Positions 23,310 to 35,579 of a stretch of DNA of 64,000 nucleotides are shown piece after piece. Positions within the stretch are counted from its first letter, which is position 1. Each line of letters opens with the position of its first letter. The translations under genes were made by a program, and so were the position numbers. Source of the stretch: Stomorhina lunata (Eukaryota > Arthropoda > Insecta > Diptera > Rhiniidae); NCBI GenBank assembly GCA_933228675.1, contig OW121744.1, forward strand, positions 114,909,600 through 114,973,599, written 5' to 3'. The notes beneath the pieces were generated by a model. It ran no database searches. It was not told the DNA's origin and saw only the letters and a program-made list of their open reading frames with translations.

Positions 23310-25595
23310 AGAAAAATTTTCAAAATTTAATTTTTAGTAAATTTTTCGAAAATTTGCTATTTTTTGTAAATTTTTAAAAAATTTACTATTTTTAGTAAAT
23401 TTTTAGAAAATTTACTGTATTTAGTAAATTTTTCGAAAATTTACTAGTTTTAGTAAATTTTTCGAAAATTTACTAGTTTTAGTAAATTTTTCGAAAATTT
23501 ACTAGTTTTAGTAAATTTTTCGAAAATTTACTAGTTTTAGTAAATTTTTCGAAAATTTACTAGTTTTAGTAAATTTTTCGAAAATTTACTAGTTTTAGTA
23601 AATTTTTCGAAAATTTACTATTTTTAGAAAATTTTTCGAAAATTTACCATTTTTAATAAATTTTTCCAAAATTTACTATTTTTAGTAAATTTTTCGAAAA
23701 TTTACTAGTTTTAGTAAATTTTTCGAAAATTTACTATTTTTAGTAAATTTTTCGAAAATTTACTATTTTTAGTAAATTTTTCGAAAATTTACTATTTTTA
23801 GTAAATTTTTCGAAAATTTACTATTTTTAGTAAATTTTTCGAAAATTTACTATTTTTAGTAAATTTTTCGAAAATTTACTAGTTTTAGTAAATTTTTCGA
23901 AAATTTACTATTTTTAGTAAATTTTTCGAAAATTTACTAGTTTTAGTAAATTTTTCGAAAATTTACTATTTTTAGTAAATTTTTCGAAAATTTACTATTT
24001 TTAGTAAATTTTTCGAAAATTTACTATTTTTAGTAAATTTTTCGAAAATTTACTATTTTTAGTAAATTTTTCGAAAATTTACTATTTTTAGTAAATTTTT
24101 CGAAAATTTACTAGTTTTAGTAAATTTTTCGAAAATTTACTATTTTTAGTAAATTTTTCGAAAATCTACTATTTTTAGTAATTTTTTCGAAAATGTACTA
24201 TTTTAAGTAAATTTTTCGAAAATTTACTAGTTTTAGTAAATTTTTCGAAAATTTACTATTTTTAGTAAATTTTTCGAAAATTTACTATTTTTAGTAAATT
24301 TTTCGAAAATTTACTATTTTTAGTAAATTTTTCGAAAATTTACTATTTTTAGTAAATTTTTCGAAAATTTACTATTTTTAGTAAATTTTTCGAAAATTTA
24401 CTAGTTTTAGTAAATTTTTCGAAAATTTACTATTTTTAGTAAATTTTTCGAAAATTTACTAGTTTTAGTAAATTTTTCGAAAATTTACTATTTTTAGTAA
24501 ATTTTTCGAAAATTTACTATTTTTAGTAAATTTTTCGAAAATTTACTATTTTTAGTAAATTTTTCGAAAATTTACTATTTTTAGTAAATTTTTCGAAAAT
24601 TTACTATTTTTAGTAAATTTTTCGAAAATTTACTATTTTTAGTAAATTTTTCGAAAATTTACTAGTTTTAGTAAATTTTTCGAAAATTTACTATTTTTAG
24701 TAAATTTTTCGAAAATCTACTATTTTTAGTAATTTTTTCGAAAATGTACTATTTTAAGTAAATTTTTCGAAAATTTACTAGTTTTAGTAAATTTTTCGAA
24801 AATTTACTATTTTTAGTAAATTTTTCGAAAACTTACTATTTTTAGTAAATTTTTCAAAAATTTACTATTTTTAGTAAATTTTTCGAAAATTTACTATTTT
24901 TAGTAAATTTTTCGAAAATTTACTATTTTTAGTAAATTTTTCGAAAATTTACTATTTTTAGTAAATTTTTCGAAAATTTACTATTTTTAGTAAATTTTTC
25001 GAAAATATACTATTTTTAGTAAATTTTTCGAAAATTTACTAGTTTTAGTAAATTTTTCGAAAATTTACTATTTTTAGTAAATTTTTCGAAAATTTACTAG
25101 TTTTAGTAAATTTTTCGCAAATTTACTATTTTTAGTAAATTTTTCGAAAATTTACTACTTTTAGTAAATTTTTCGAAAATTTACTATTTTTAGTAAATTT
25201 TTCGAAAATTTACTATTTTTAGTAAATTTTTCGAAAATTAATCATTTTAAGTAAATTTTTCGAAAATTTACTAATTTTAGATAATTTTTCGAATATTACC
25301 AATTTTAGTAAATTTTTCGAAATTTTACTAATTTTAGAAAATTTTTCGAAATTTTACTATTTTTAGAAAATTTTCGAAAATTTACTTTAAGTAAATTTTT
25401 CGAAAATTTGTGTTTCCAAAATTTACTAATTTTAGTAAATTTTTCGAAAATTTACTATTTTTAATAAAATTTTTTAAAAATTTGCTGTTTTTAGTAAATT
25501 TTTCGAAAATTAACTATTTTTAGTAAATTTTTCAAAAATTTGCTATTTTTTGTAAATTTTTCGAAAATTAACTATTTTAAGTAAATTTTTGGGAA
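23310..25595 (+). repeat. 29-bp array with two dyads per unit and a 551-bp higher-order period
   Basis: The unit consists of TTTACTA-(TTTT or GTTT)-TAGTAAA, a 7-bp stem with a 4-nt loop, then TTTTTCGAAAA, a second palindrome. About 78 units. Units with ACTAG and with ACTAT alternate in blocks. A set of rare variants (AAAATCTACT, TAATTTTTTCG, AAAATGTACTATTTTAAG) occurs at about 24161 and again at 24712, exactly 551 bp = 19 units apart. Confidence 0.95.
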
Positions 25596-26125
25596 ATTTA
25601 CGAAAAATTTCACCAATGTTCAATTTTCTATGGAAAATTTTCACCAACGTTCAATTTTCTATAGAAAAATTTCACCAACGTTCAATTTTCTGTAGAAAAA
25701 TTTCACCAACGTTCATTTTTCTATAGAAAAATTTTACCAACGTTCATATTTCTATAGAAAAGTTTCACCCACGTAAATTTTTCTATAGAAAAATTTCACC
25801 AACGTTCGTTTTTTTTTATAGAAAAATTTCACCAAAAATTAATTTTCTATAGACAAATTTCACCAACATTAATTTTTCTATAGAAAAATTTCACCGACGT
25901 TCATTTTTCTATAGAAAAATTTCATCGACGTTAATTTTTCTATAGAAAAATTTCACCAACGTTCATTTTTCTATAGAAAAATTTCACCAACGTTCATTTT
26001 TCTATAGTAAAATTTCACCAACGTTCATTTTTCTATAGAAAAATTTCACCAACGTTCATTTTTCTATAGAAAATTTTCACCAACGTTCATTTTTCTATAG
26101 AAAAATATCACCAACGTTAATTTTT
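25596..26125 (+). repeat. 31-bp CTATAG-core array 3
   Basis: Same unit as the array at 19035-21060 (linker TTCACCAACGTTC), about 17 units, adjoining the 29-bp block. It faces the opposite-orientation array at 27150-29085. Confidence 0.95.
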
Positions 26126-27149
26126 TTACCAACTTGTAATTTTCTTAAAAATGTATAGCATCTTTAAGTCTCTAATACCAAACATTTGTGTTAAAATCAC
26201 ATTGTAGTTTGCCCCAATATGCAGGTTTAACCCCTTCCTTTCTCTTTGCCATTGTTTGTGCATTTAAATTTTTTATTATTAAAATTGATTGACAATTGTT
26301 TGTTGTTTGCACATTTTTTTCTATTTGTTGTTCCACTTTCAAAATTTATTTCAATAATAATGTATTCGAAAAAAAATTCTTAAAATGTTTGCGTATGAAT
26401 ATTAGAAGAATTGCATTTTAGAAAACAATGACTTAAAAGGATTCAATAAAAGGATTAATTTTCCTCTCAAAACACAAAAGGACAAGGTAGATTTCATAAT
26501 ATTGAGGGAGGGTGTGTTAACAAGTCAAAATACAAGAATAATAAGAAGAAAAAGGATTGAATTAAAAACTAGAACGTGGGAAAGGTATTAACAGAATTCA
26601 AAATTGCGCAGAATTAAAAACTTTAAAAATTTCCATAGAAATTTTTTAAGAGTTGTAAAGTGTCAAAATATATTAAAATAATTTAAACAAGTTTTCTATT
26701 TTCTAAACAGCTTAAGCCTACCTTAGGCTTTCTACTTTAATTCAATTCATTTATTTTCCCCAAAATTGTTGATATGGAGCTAACATGCAATATTGCATTT
26801 ACACGCATTTCTTTGCCTTTGCATTCGATTTGATCTGCCTTGAACGCCTTAAATCTATATCAGAGAAACATGAAAAAACCTAAAAAACAGCAACAGAAAA
26901 CCCAAACAAGAATTGTATGTCTGTCTGTCTTTTTGAAGAGGTCAATAACTTAAGTTGTTAGAAAACTTAAGAAACACTCGCATGACTATGATGACGTTGT
27001 CTTGGAAGATGCTGCTGTTGTGGCAGCATTTCGACTACCTGTGTACTCATGGCTAATAGAAAAAGTTTACTGTTTCTGCCACTAACCGCCTCAAACAAAA
27101 CAAAAATGTACAAATATTAGTCCCGATCACAAAAAAAAAATTCAAAAAG
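26126..27149. other. Central spacer between opposed arrays
   Basis: About 1 kb of unique AT-rich DNA near the symmetry centre of the 19-31.4 kb inverted duplication. No open frame or motif recognised. Confidence 0.5.
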
Positions 27150-29085
27150 CTGGTGAAACTTTTAGATAGAAAATTTTTCGCTAGTAAAAATTTTTTTATA
27201 AAAAATTGAACGTTGGCGAAATTTTTCTATAGAAAAATTAATGTTGGTGAAATTTTTCTATGGAAAATTTAAAGTTGGTGAAATTTTTCTACAGAAAAAT
27301 GAACGTTGGTAAAATTTTTCTATAGAAAAATTAACGTTGGTGAAATTTTCATTTAGAAAAATGAACGTTGGTGAAGTTTTTATATAGAAAAATGAACGTT
27401 GGTGAAATTTTTCTATAGAAAAATGAACTTTGCTGAAATTTGTCTATAGAAAAATGAACGTTGGTGAAATTTTTCTATAGAAAAATGAACGTTGGTGAAA
27501 TTTTTCTATAGAAAAATGAACGTTGGTGAAATTTTTCTATAGAAAAATGAACGTTGGTGAAATTTTTCTATAGAAAAATGAACTTTGGTGAAATTTTTCT
27601 ATAGAAAAATGAACTTTGGTGAAATTTTTCTATAGAAAAATGAACGTTGGTGAAATTTTTCTATAGAAAAATGAACGTTGGTGAAATTTTTCTATAGAAA
27701 ATGAACGTTGGTGAAATTTTTCTATAGAAAAATGAGCGTTGGTGAAAATTTTCTATAGAAAAATGAACGTTGGTGAAATTTTTCTATAGAAAAATGAACG
27801 TTGGTGAAATTTTTCTATAGAAAAATGAACGTTGGTGAAATTTTTCTATAGAAAAATGAACGTTGGTGAAATTTTTCTATAGAAAAATGAACGTTGGTGA
27901 AATTTTTCTATAGAAAAATTAACGTTGGTGAAATTTTTCTATAGAAAAATGAACGTTGGTGAAATGTTTCTATAGAAAAATGAACGTTGGTGAAATTTTT
28001 CTATAGAAAAACGAAAGTTGGCGAAATTTTTCTATAGAAAATGAACGTTGGTGAAATTTTTCTATAGAAAAAAGAGCGTTGGTGAAAATTTTCTGTAGAA
28101 AAATGAACGTTGGTGAAATTTTTCTATAGAAAAATGAAAGTTGGTGAATTTTTTCTATAGAAAAATGAACGTTGGTGAAATTTTTCTATAGAAAAATGAA
28201 AGTTGGTGAATTTTTTCTATAGAAAAATGAACGTTGGTGAAATTTTTCTATAGAAAAATGAACGTTGGTGAAATTTTTCTATAGAAAAATGAACGTTGGT
28301 GAAATTTTTCTATAGAAAAATGAACGTTGGTGAAATTTTTCTATAGAAAAATGAACGTTGGTGAAATTTTTCTATAGAAAAATGAACGTTGGTGAAATTT
28401 TTCTATAGAAAAATGAACGTTGGTGAAATTTTTCTATAGAAAAATGAACGTTGGTGAAATTTTTCTATAGAAAAATGAACGTTGGTGAAATTTTTCTATA
28501 GAAAAATGAACGTTGGTGAAATTTTTCTATAGAAAAATGAACGTTGGTGAAATGTTTCTATAGAAAAATGAACGTTGGTGAAATTTTTCTATAGAAAAAT
28601 GAACGTTGGTGAAATTTTTCTATAGAAAAATGAACGTTGGTGAAATTTTTCTATAGAAAAATGAACGTTGGTGAAATTTTTCTATAGAAAAATGAACGTT
28701 GGTGAAATTTTTCTATAGAAAAATGAACGTTGGTGAAATTTTTCTATAGAAAAATGAACGTTGGTGAAATGTTTCTATAGAAAAATGAACGTTGGTGAAA
28801 TTTTTCTATAGAAAAATGAACATTGGTGAAATTTTTCTATAGAAAAACGAACGTTGGCGAAATTTTTCTATAGAAAAATGAACGTTGGTGAAATTTTTCT
28901 ATAGAAAAATGAGCGTTGGTGAAATTTTTCTATAGAAAAAAGGACCTTGGTGAAAATTTTCTATATAAAAATGAACGTTGGTGAAATTTTTCTATAGAAA
29001 AATGAATGTTGGTGAAATTTTTCTATAGAAAAATGAATGTTGGTGAAATTTTTCTATAGAAATTTTTCTATAGAATATTCTATGA
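27150..29085 (-). repeat. 31-bp CTATAG-core array 4
   Basis: About 62 units with linker TGAACGTTGGTGAAA, the reverse complement of array 3's unit. Its right end, with a partly collapsed TTTCTATAGAAATTTTTCTATAGAATATTC, leads into the 5' flank of copy B. That end is duplicated at 33945-34137. Confidence 0.96.
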
Positions 29086-29569
29086 AATTTTTTAGAGACT
29101 CTTTTTAATGTTCTTACTTTCTTAGGGGTGCAATTTTTTCGGAAGTATTTCCGGTTTTATTTATTTTCGATTAGATTTTGTGAAAGGGGATTCCTGGCAA
29201 TGCAATTCCACCGATTTTATCAATTATTTATTACAGAATATATTTCTTTAGAATGTCTTAACATTTGGATTGCAAAAGTTATTCTAATCTTTATAGAAAT
29301 TTAAAAGTTCTCAATTAAAAACAATTACGTATAATTATAAAATAACAAATTATTATCTAAAGAAATTGTTAAACACCAACATTTAGTTTTATTTATAATG
29401 TTATTTGACAGTTAATTTGGATTATTAGTAAAATTTTTTAAATTATTTGACTGATAAGACAAGGAAAAACGCTTCAGATATGCAAAATAAAAAATTCGCT
29501 AGAAAATGATAATCAAAGAAATCAATAATTTCAAAAGAATGATAAGAAAATTTTATATAAAATTTTTAA

Positions 29570-29607
29570 TATAAAATAACTGAAATGCAAAAGAATAGTA
29601 GTTTAGT
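29570..29607 (+). promoter_or_regulatory. Core promoter of copy B
   Basis: TATAAAA at 29570-29576, then TTTAGTCCTCTC about 30 nt later as likely initiator (start near 29602). Matches the promoter of copy A in sequence and spacing. Confidence 0.65.
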
Positions 29608-29678
29608 CCTCTCAAGACTTCAGAATAGAACAAACAGTATTAAGAAATTTTTAACAAAAAAAAAAAAAAAATCCGAAA

Positions 29679-30678
29679 ATGTATAAATTTATAGCAGCTG
29701 TAATTCTGATGGTGGCCTGCACACAGGGGGAGGTAAGTGTGTATATTTTAAAAGTTTTTTCAGGTTTTTTCTACAATAATTTTTTTTAAATGTGTCTTAG
29801 GCGCAAAATCTAGCCGTATTTAACTCTTCAAACTGCATAAATAGTACCGAAAACTATCTCAATTTGAATAGGCAGATTCACAATCAAAATATCCGGGATT
29901 ATGACAACCAATTGAGTACATTTAGACAAGTTTATTTGTCTAATCTTGAGACCATTACCAATCAACGTGACATTGTGTTGGATAGCATTAATCAGGAAAA
30001 TGAAAGTCTAACTACTTTGGAGTCACTGAATGATTTGAGCAAGAAATGCGTAGCCAAATATCGTAAAGCCATACCAACTATTTATAATACCCAATTTACA
30101 ATTGACAATTGTGTCAGTCAAGCCAGTGGCCAACTCAATAATTTGATAGCAAATCCCACAAATACCAGATTGTATTTAAATAATTACTATGAAAATGCTT
30201 TTGAATCCGATTTAAAATTGTGTTACAGAAAATTCGCCAACGTACCTCTAAATTATACCAGATGTATTACCGATGTGGTGAGTATTGGAAATTTATTTAA
30301 AAAAATGTTTTTTTTTTTAATAAAAACATTTAAAATGTTTAGGTTTCCGAAACCAACGCTTACACCATTGAAAGTCAAAAGACCTTTAACGCTCAAATGG
30401 CGGCCTCTAATTGTACCGCCAAGGCCAATATCAAGAAAGCTATTGATTGCAGTTTTAACACCGTAAATAGTGCTCTCTCCGCCATTGCTGTGACCAATTC
30501 CTTGATTGATATTTGTATATTTGGTCTGGATGGTTGCAGACCCGGTATGCAAGTCTATCAATGTCCCGAAGTTTATTATGTCAAACGTTCAGAAGTCGAT
30601 TCGAATCAGAAGACAATTGCAAATCCTTTCTATGGACGTACCAATAAATACGATTGCCTGAATATGCAATTATATTAG
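29679..30678 (+). CDS. Secreted cysteine-rich protein, possibly DUF725/TsetseEP family (copy B)
   Basis: Three exons: 29679-29732, 29801-30277 and 30343-30678, with phase-0 introns of 68 and 65 nt (GTAAGT/TCTTAG and GTGAGT/GTTTAG). The product has 288 residues, with a signal peptide at 1-18 (MYKFIAAVILMVACTQGE) differing from copy A at one position. All cysteines seen in copy A are kept. The two proteins differ at 14 of 42 residues in 19-60, at none in 61-141, and again at many sites after 142. AATAAA is at 30702-30707. Both copies keep intact frames and splice sites, so both are probably functional. Role unknown; a gut- or haemolymph-secreted protein is a guess by analogy with TsetseEP-type proteins. 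A continuous open frame runs past the 5' splice site of intron 2, but its extension is not shared with copy A. Confidence 0.9.
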
Positions 30679-30734
30679 ATTTCAAATATTGTAAAAAAAA
30701 AAATAAAGAAACAATTGATGATAAGGAAACTTAT

Positions 30735-31372
30735 TCGAAAATTAAAAGTTAGTGAATTTTTCTATAGAAAATTGAAAGTTAGTGAAATTTTTCTATAGAA
30801 AATTGAAAGTTAGTGAAATTTTTCTATAGAAAATTGAAAGTTACTGAAATTTTTCTATAGAAAATTTAAAGTCAGTAAAATTTTTCTATGGAAAATTGAA
30901 AGTTAGTGATATTTTTCTATAGGATATTGAACATTAGTGATATTTTTCTATAGAAAATTGAACATTAGTGATATTTTTCTGTAAGAAATTGAATATTAGT
31001 GATATTTTTGTATAGAAAATTGAACATTTGTGATATTTTTCTAATGCAAATCGAACATTAGTGAAATTTTTCTATAGAAAATTGAAAGTTTGTGAAATTT
31101 TTCTATAGAAAATTTAAAGTTAGAGAAATTTGACTATAGAAAACTGAACATTAGTGATATAATTCTATAGAAAATTTAAGGTTAGTGAAATTTTTCTATA
31201 GAAAATTGAAAGTTAGTGAAAAATTTCTATAGACATTGAAAAATACTGAAATTTTTCTACAGAAAATTGAAGTTTAGTGATATTTTTCTTTAGAAAATTG
31301 AACATTAGTAATATTTTTCTATAGAAAATTAAATGTTAGGGATATTTTTCTTATAGAAATTTGACATTGATA
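30735..31372 (-). repeat. 31-bp CTATAG-core array 5, diverged
   Basis: About 20 units of GAAATTTTTCTATAGAAAAT plus TGAAAGTTAGT, with AACGTT mutated to AAAGTT or ACATT in most. It begins some 30 nt after the AATAAA of copy B, mirroring array 2 after copy A. Confidence 0.9.
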
Positions 31373-32199
31373 AAAGATATTGCTATTTATTTAGTAAATA
31401 AGTGTTGGAGTTTTCCTTTCAAAAAGGTGTTTTATTGCCTAACTTTTATCCATTGTCTTAAGCTCCTCTTAACACCTTTCTTGCCCTTAATTTCCATTGT
31501 TTTAGCCACTTGTGGTCTGACTAAGAAAGTGATCATCCTCCTTGGACTAAATACGATCTTCGTAAAACAATTGCACTTGTTTCAGTAAAACAACAGGAAT
31601 TGAATAGAAAATACAGCAGGAACAAATCTATCCTAACAGTCAGTAGCAGCTGCTAATTATAATTTTCCTCTCCTTTTATTTAAAACTCGATAGTTTAGTT
31701 CGCATCCTGTGGGAAGGACAAAATTTATGATCCTCAAACATCATTTGCAAGATGCTAATCCTAAATTACGCACTTGTTTCACGAAAAATTCTTATGTTTG
31801 TATGAGAAAGAAAGAGATAGGTTGTAAAAGAAAAGAATTTACTTTTCATTGTTTCAATTTTAGTACAAAATTCATGCTCATTATTCAGTTGTTTAAAAAT
31901 GCATAAAAAAATTATTTATTGCATTACAAGAGAGTTTGTAACAGGTGAGTTACATGTTGATCGCACTGTCAGTCGGCAGGATGTTGCCTTGGAAGGTTGA
32001 TAATTCTTGATGTCGTTTAGAAAATATTTTATCTTGATCGAAAGTCATAATCAATAATATTTTAGTTTTCTTCAGATTTTTTAGGTTTAATAAAGCAATT
32101 TCATTATTAAGAAAATTTTATTGAAGATTGAAGATTTTGGAAAGATAAGCATTAGAAGATAATCAATCATAACTCAATCTAATAGAAGAGTAAATATGT
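31373..32199. other. Non-coding stretch, nothing recognised
   Basis: Small open frames at 31361-31588 and 31709-31906 (+) show no domain; the first starts inside the preceding repeat. Confidence 0.45.
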
Positions 32200-33596
32200 A
32201 TTTATAAAGAAAAATTCCACCAACGTTAATTTTTTTTCAAAAAATTTCCAACAAAGTTCTTATTTCTATAGAAAAATTTCACCAACGTTCATTTTTCTAC
32301 AGAAAAACTTCACTAACGTTCATTTTTCTATAGAAAAATTTCACCAACGTTCTTTTTTCTATAGAAAAATTTCACCAACGTTCATTTTTTTAAAGAATAA
32401 TTTCACCAACGTCCAATATTCTAAAGAAAAACTTCACCAACGTTAATTTTTCTATAGAAAAATTTCACCAACGTTCAATTTTCTATAGAAAAATTTCACC
32501 AACGTTCAATTTTCTATAGAAAAATTTCACCAACGTTAATTTTTCTATAGAAAAATTTCACCAACGTTAATTTTTCTATAGAAAAATTTCACCAACGTTC
32601 ATTTTTCTATAGAAAAATTTCACCAACGTTCATTTTTCTATCGAAAAATTTTACCAACGTTCATTTTTCTATAGAAAAATTTCACCAACGTACATTTTTC
32701 TATAGAAAAATTTCACCAACGTTCATTTTTCTATAGAAAAATTTCACCAACGTTCATTTTTCTATAGAAAAATTTCACCAACGTTCATTTTTCTATATAA
32801 AAATTTCACCAACGTTCATTTTTCTATAGAAAAATTTTACCAACGTTCATTTTTCTATAGAAAAATTTCACCAACGTCCATTTTTCTATAGAAAAATTTC
32901 ACCAACGTTCATTTTTCTATAGAAAAATTTCACCAACGTTCATTTTTCTATAGAAAAATTTCACCAACGTTCATTTTTCTATATAAAAATTTCACCAACG
33001 TTCATTTTTCTATAGAAAAATTTCACCAACGTTCATTTTTCTATAGAAAAATTTCACCAACGTTCATTTTTCTATTGAAAAATTTCACCAACGTTCATTT
33101 TTCTATAGAAAAATTTCACCAACGTTAATTTTTCTATATAAAAATTTCACCAACGTTAATTTTTCTATATAAAAATTTCACCAACGTTAATTTTTCAATA
33201 GAAAAATTTCACAAACGTTCATTTTTCTATAGAAAAATTTCACCAACGTTAATTTTTCTATAGAAAAATTTCACCAACGTTCATTTTTCTATAGAAAAAT
33301 TTCACCAACGTTAATTTTTCTATAGAAAAATTTCACCAACGTTAATTTTTCTATAGAAAAATTTCACCAACGTTAATTTTTCTATAGAAAAATTTCACCA
33401 ACGTTAATTTTTCTATAGAAAAATTTCACCAACGTTCATTTTTCTATAGAAAAATTTCACCAACGTTCATTTTTCTATAGAAAAATTTCACCAACGTTCA
33501 TTTTTCTATAGAAAAATTTCACCAACGTTAATTTTTCTATAGAAAAATTTCACCAACGTTAATTTTTCTATAGAAAAATTTCACCAACGTTAATTT
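32200..33596 (+). repeat. 31-bp CTATAG-core array 6
   Basis: About 45 units with linker TTCACCAACGTT(C/A)A. It ends abruptly at about 33596 where the orientation flips. Confidence 0.96.
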
Positions 33597-34090
33597 ATAG
33601 AAAAATGAACTTTGGTGAAATTTTTCTATAGAAAAATGAACGTTGGTGAAATTTTTCTATAGATAAATGAACGTTGGTGAAATTTTTCTATAGAAAAATG
33701 AACGTTGGTGAAATTTTTTTATAGAAAAATGAACGTTGGTGAAATTTTTCTATAAAAAAATGAACGTTGGTGAAATTTTTCTATAGAAAAATGAACGTTG
33801 GTGAAATTTTTGTATAGAAAAATGAACGTTGGTGAAATTTTTCTATAGAAAAATGAACGTTGGTGAAATTTTTCTATAGAAAAATGAACGTTGGCGAAAT
33901 TTTTCTATAGAAAAATGAACGTTGGTGAAATTTTTCTATAGAAAAATGAGCGTTGGTGAAATTTTTCTATAGAAAAATGAGCGTTGGTGAAATTTTTCTA
34001 TAGAAAAAAGGACCTTGGTGAAATTTTTCTATATAAAAATGAAAAATGAATGTTGGTGAAATTTTTCTATAGAAATTTTTCTATAGAATA
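33597..34090 (-). repeat. 31-bp CTATAG-core array 7, abutting array 6 head to head
   Basis: About 15 units in the opposite orientation with no spacer after array 6. The last units and the following 47 bases (to 34137) repeat the right end of array 4 (compare 28920-29133), including the rare GGACCTTGGTGAAA and CTATATAAAAATGA units. Confidence 0.95.
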
Positions 34091-34137
34091 TTCTATGAAA
34101 TTTTTTAGAGACTCTTTTTTATGTTCTTACTTTCTTA

Positions 34138-34226
34138 TAGAAAAATTTCACCAACGTTAATTTTTCTATAGAAAAATTTCACCAACGTTAATTTTTCTAT
34201 AGAAAAATTTCACCAACGTTCATTTT
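34138..34226 (+). repeat. 31-bp CTATAG-core array 8 (three units)
   Basis: Three forward units joined directly to the copied array-4 end sequence (…TTCTTACTTTCTTA then TAGAAAAATTTCACC). Confidence 0.9.
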
Positions 34227-35579
34227 AATTAATGTTTCAATAAATTTTTTTTAGATATTTGAAACGATAAATGGCTTTGGTTTGGTTTGGTCCATTGTGA
34301 TTCCCTTTATTAATAGCCCTTTCTTTTAGCGTTCTCACGATTTCCCTAAAACTCTTACATAAGATTCAAATCCGCTGATAAAACCTGCATTTTTCTAAAC
34401 ATGCTATTTATGGGACACCTTTTTCTTTTGATTAAAAAAAATGCATCCCAAAGATGCATTTGTATCTTTTTCTATAGACGATATTTATTGTTTTCCTTTG
34501 TATAAATTTGATATAAAAAGTCATAAAATTTGTTATTTTAGGGACCTTTAAAAATCTTACAATAAAATAAAAATTATATAAAAAAAAGAAGAAAAAATAC
34601 ATTAAAAAAACAGCCAAATAGTCAAACCACTATTTGGCTGTTAGCCAACATTATATCCAATTTTCTTTTGCCATAAAAAACACTAAATCTTTTAAAGAAA
34701 ACTATCTTTTATCCCTTAATTGTTGTTGGTATTAAAGTAAAAAAAAAAGGTTTTTTATGTGAAAATTGACTTTTTGGCTAAAACACCACCACCAATGTCT
34801 GTTTGTCTGGGAAGACTACGTCTTTTCTTATATTAAAGACATGATCACGATCATAATGTTACAATCTTTAAAAGAAGAAAATGCACACTTGCCTTTACGT
34901 ACAGGTGAAAATGTAACTTCTTCTAGGTAAAAACCGATCCCTTTTTGCGTCTGTCTGTCTTTGTATTCTTTTGGGGTATGTTTTGTCTATTTTCTATATT
35001 TGTTGCATCGATTGTGTGATTAGTGGAGGAATGATGAGAAAATAATTTTTTGATCGTGCAAATGTTTGTTGTTGTAGTTTTCCCAATCCGCAGTTGTTTT
35101 TCAAAATGCGCAGCATGATTACGCGTTTTTATACCTTGTGATTTCTTTTCTCGAAAAATTTTGATTGCATTTCACGTTTTTAATTGGAATTAAGGAAATG
35201 TGTGTGTGTGTGTAGGCATTCTGATCCTTTATTACAACTTGTACAAAAGATCGATTGTAGTATGCATAGGCTATAACAACCTGCCAGCCGTATGTTTTTA
35301 AATTATAATTATAATTGATGGTTTGTTTGTCTTTATTAGAAAATGACTTTGAGATTTTATTAATTTTCTGAAACGATAATAAAACTATCGATCGAGAAAG
35401 AGATTTTGATAAAGGTCTGACACAGTGGGAACCAAATAAAAAAAGGAGTGTTTTTTGCAAATGTTTCTTTAAGACAACCTTATGGACGTGGAATTTTGTT
35501 AAGATGTTTTTATTAAGATTAGGAAAATTTATGGGAAATTAAATATTAAAGCAAATTTCATCAATTATCGAACACTGGT
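34227..35579. other. Non-coding stretch, nothing firm
   Basis: A 113-codon open frame at 35119-35460 (-) has no recognisable domain and spans a GT microsatellite (35200-35215); I do not regard it as a gene. Near 34610-34640, AGCCAAATAGT and ACTATTTGGCT form an 11-bp dyad. Confidence 0.4.

Noticed and set aside
35119..35460. 113-residue minus-strand frame
   Set aside because: Composition is as expected by chance, it crosses a GT microsatellite, and it has no domain or neighbouring exon.
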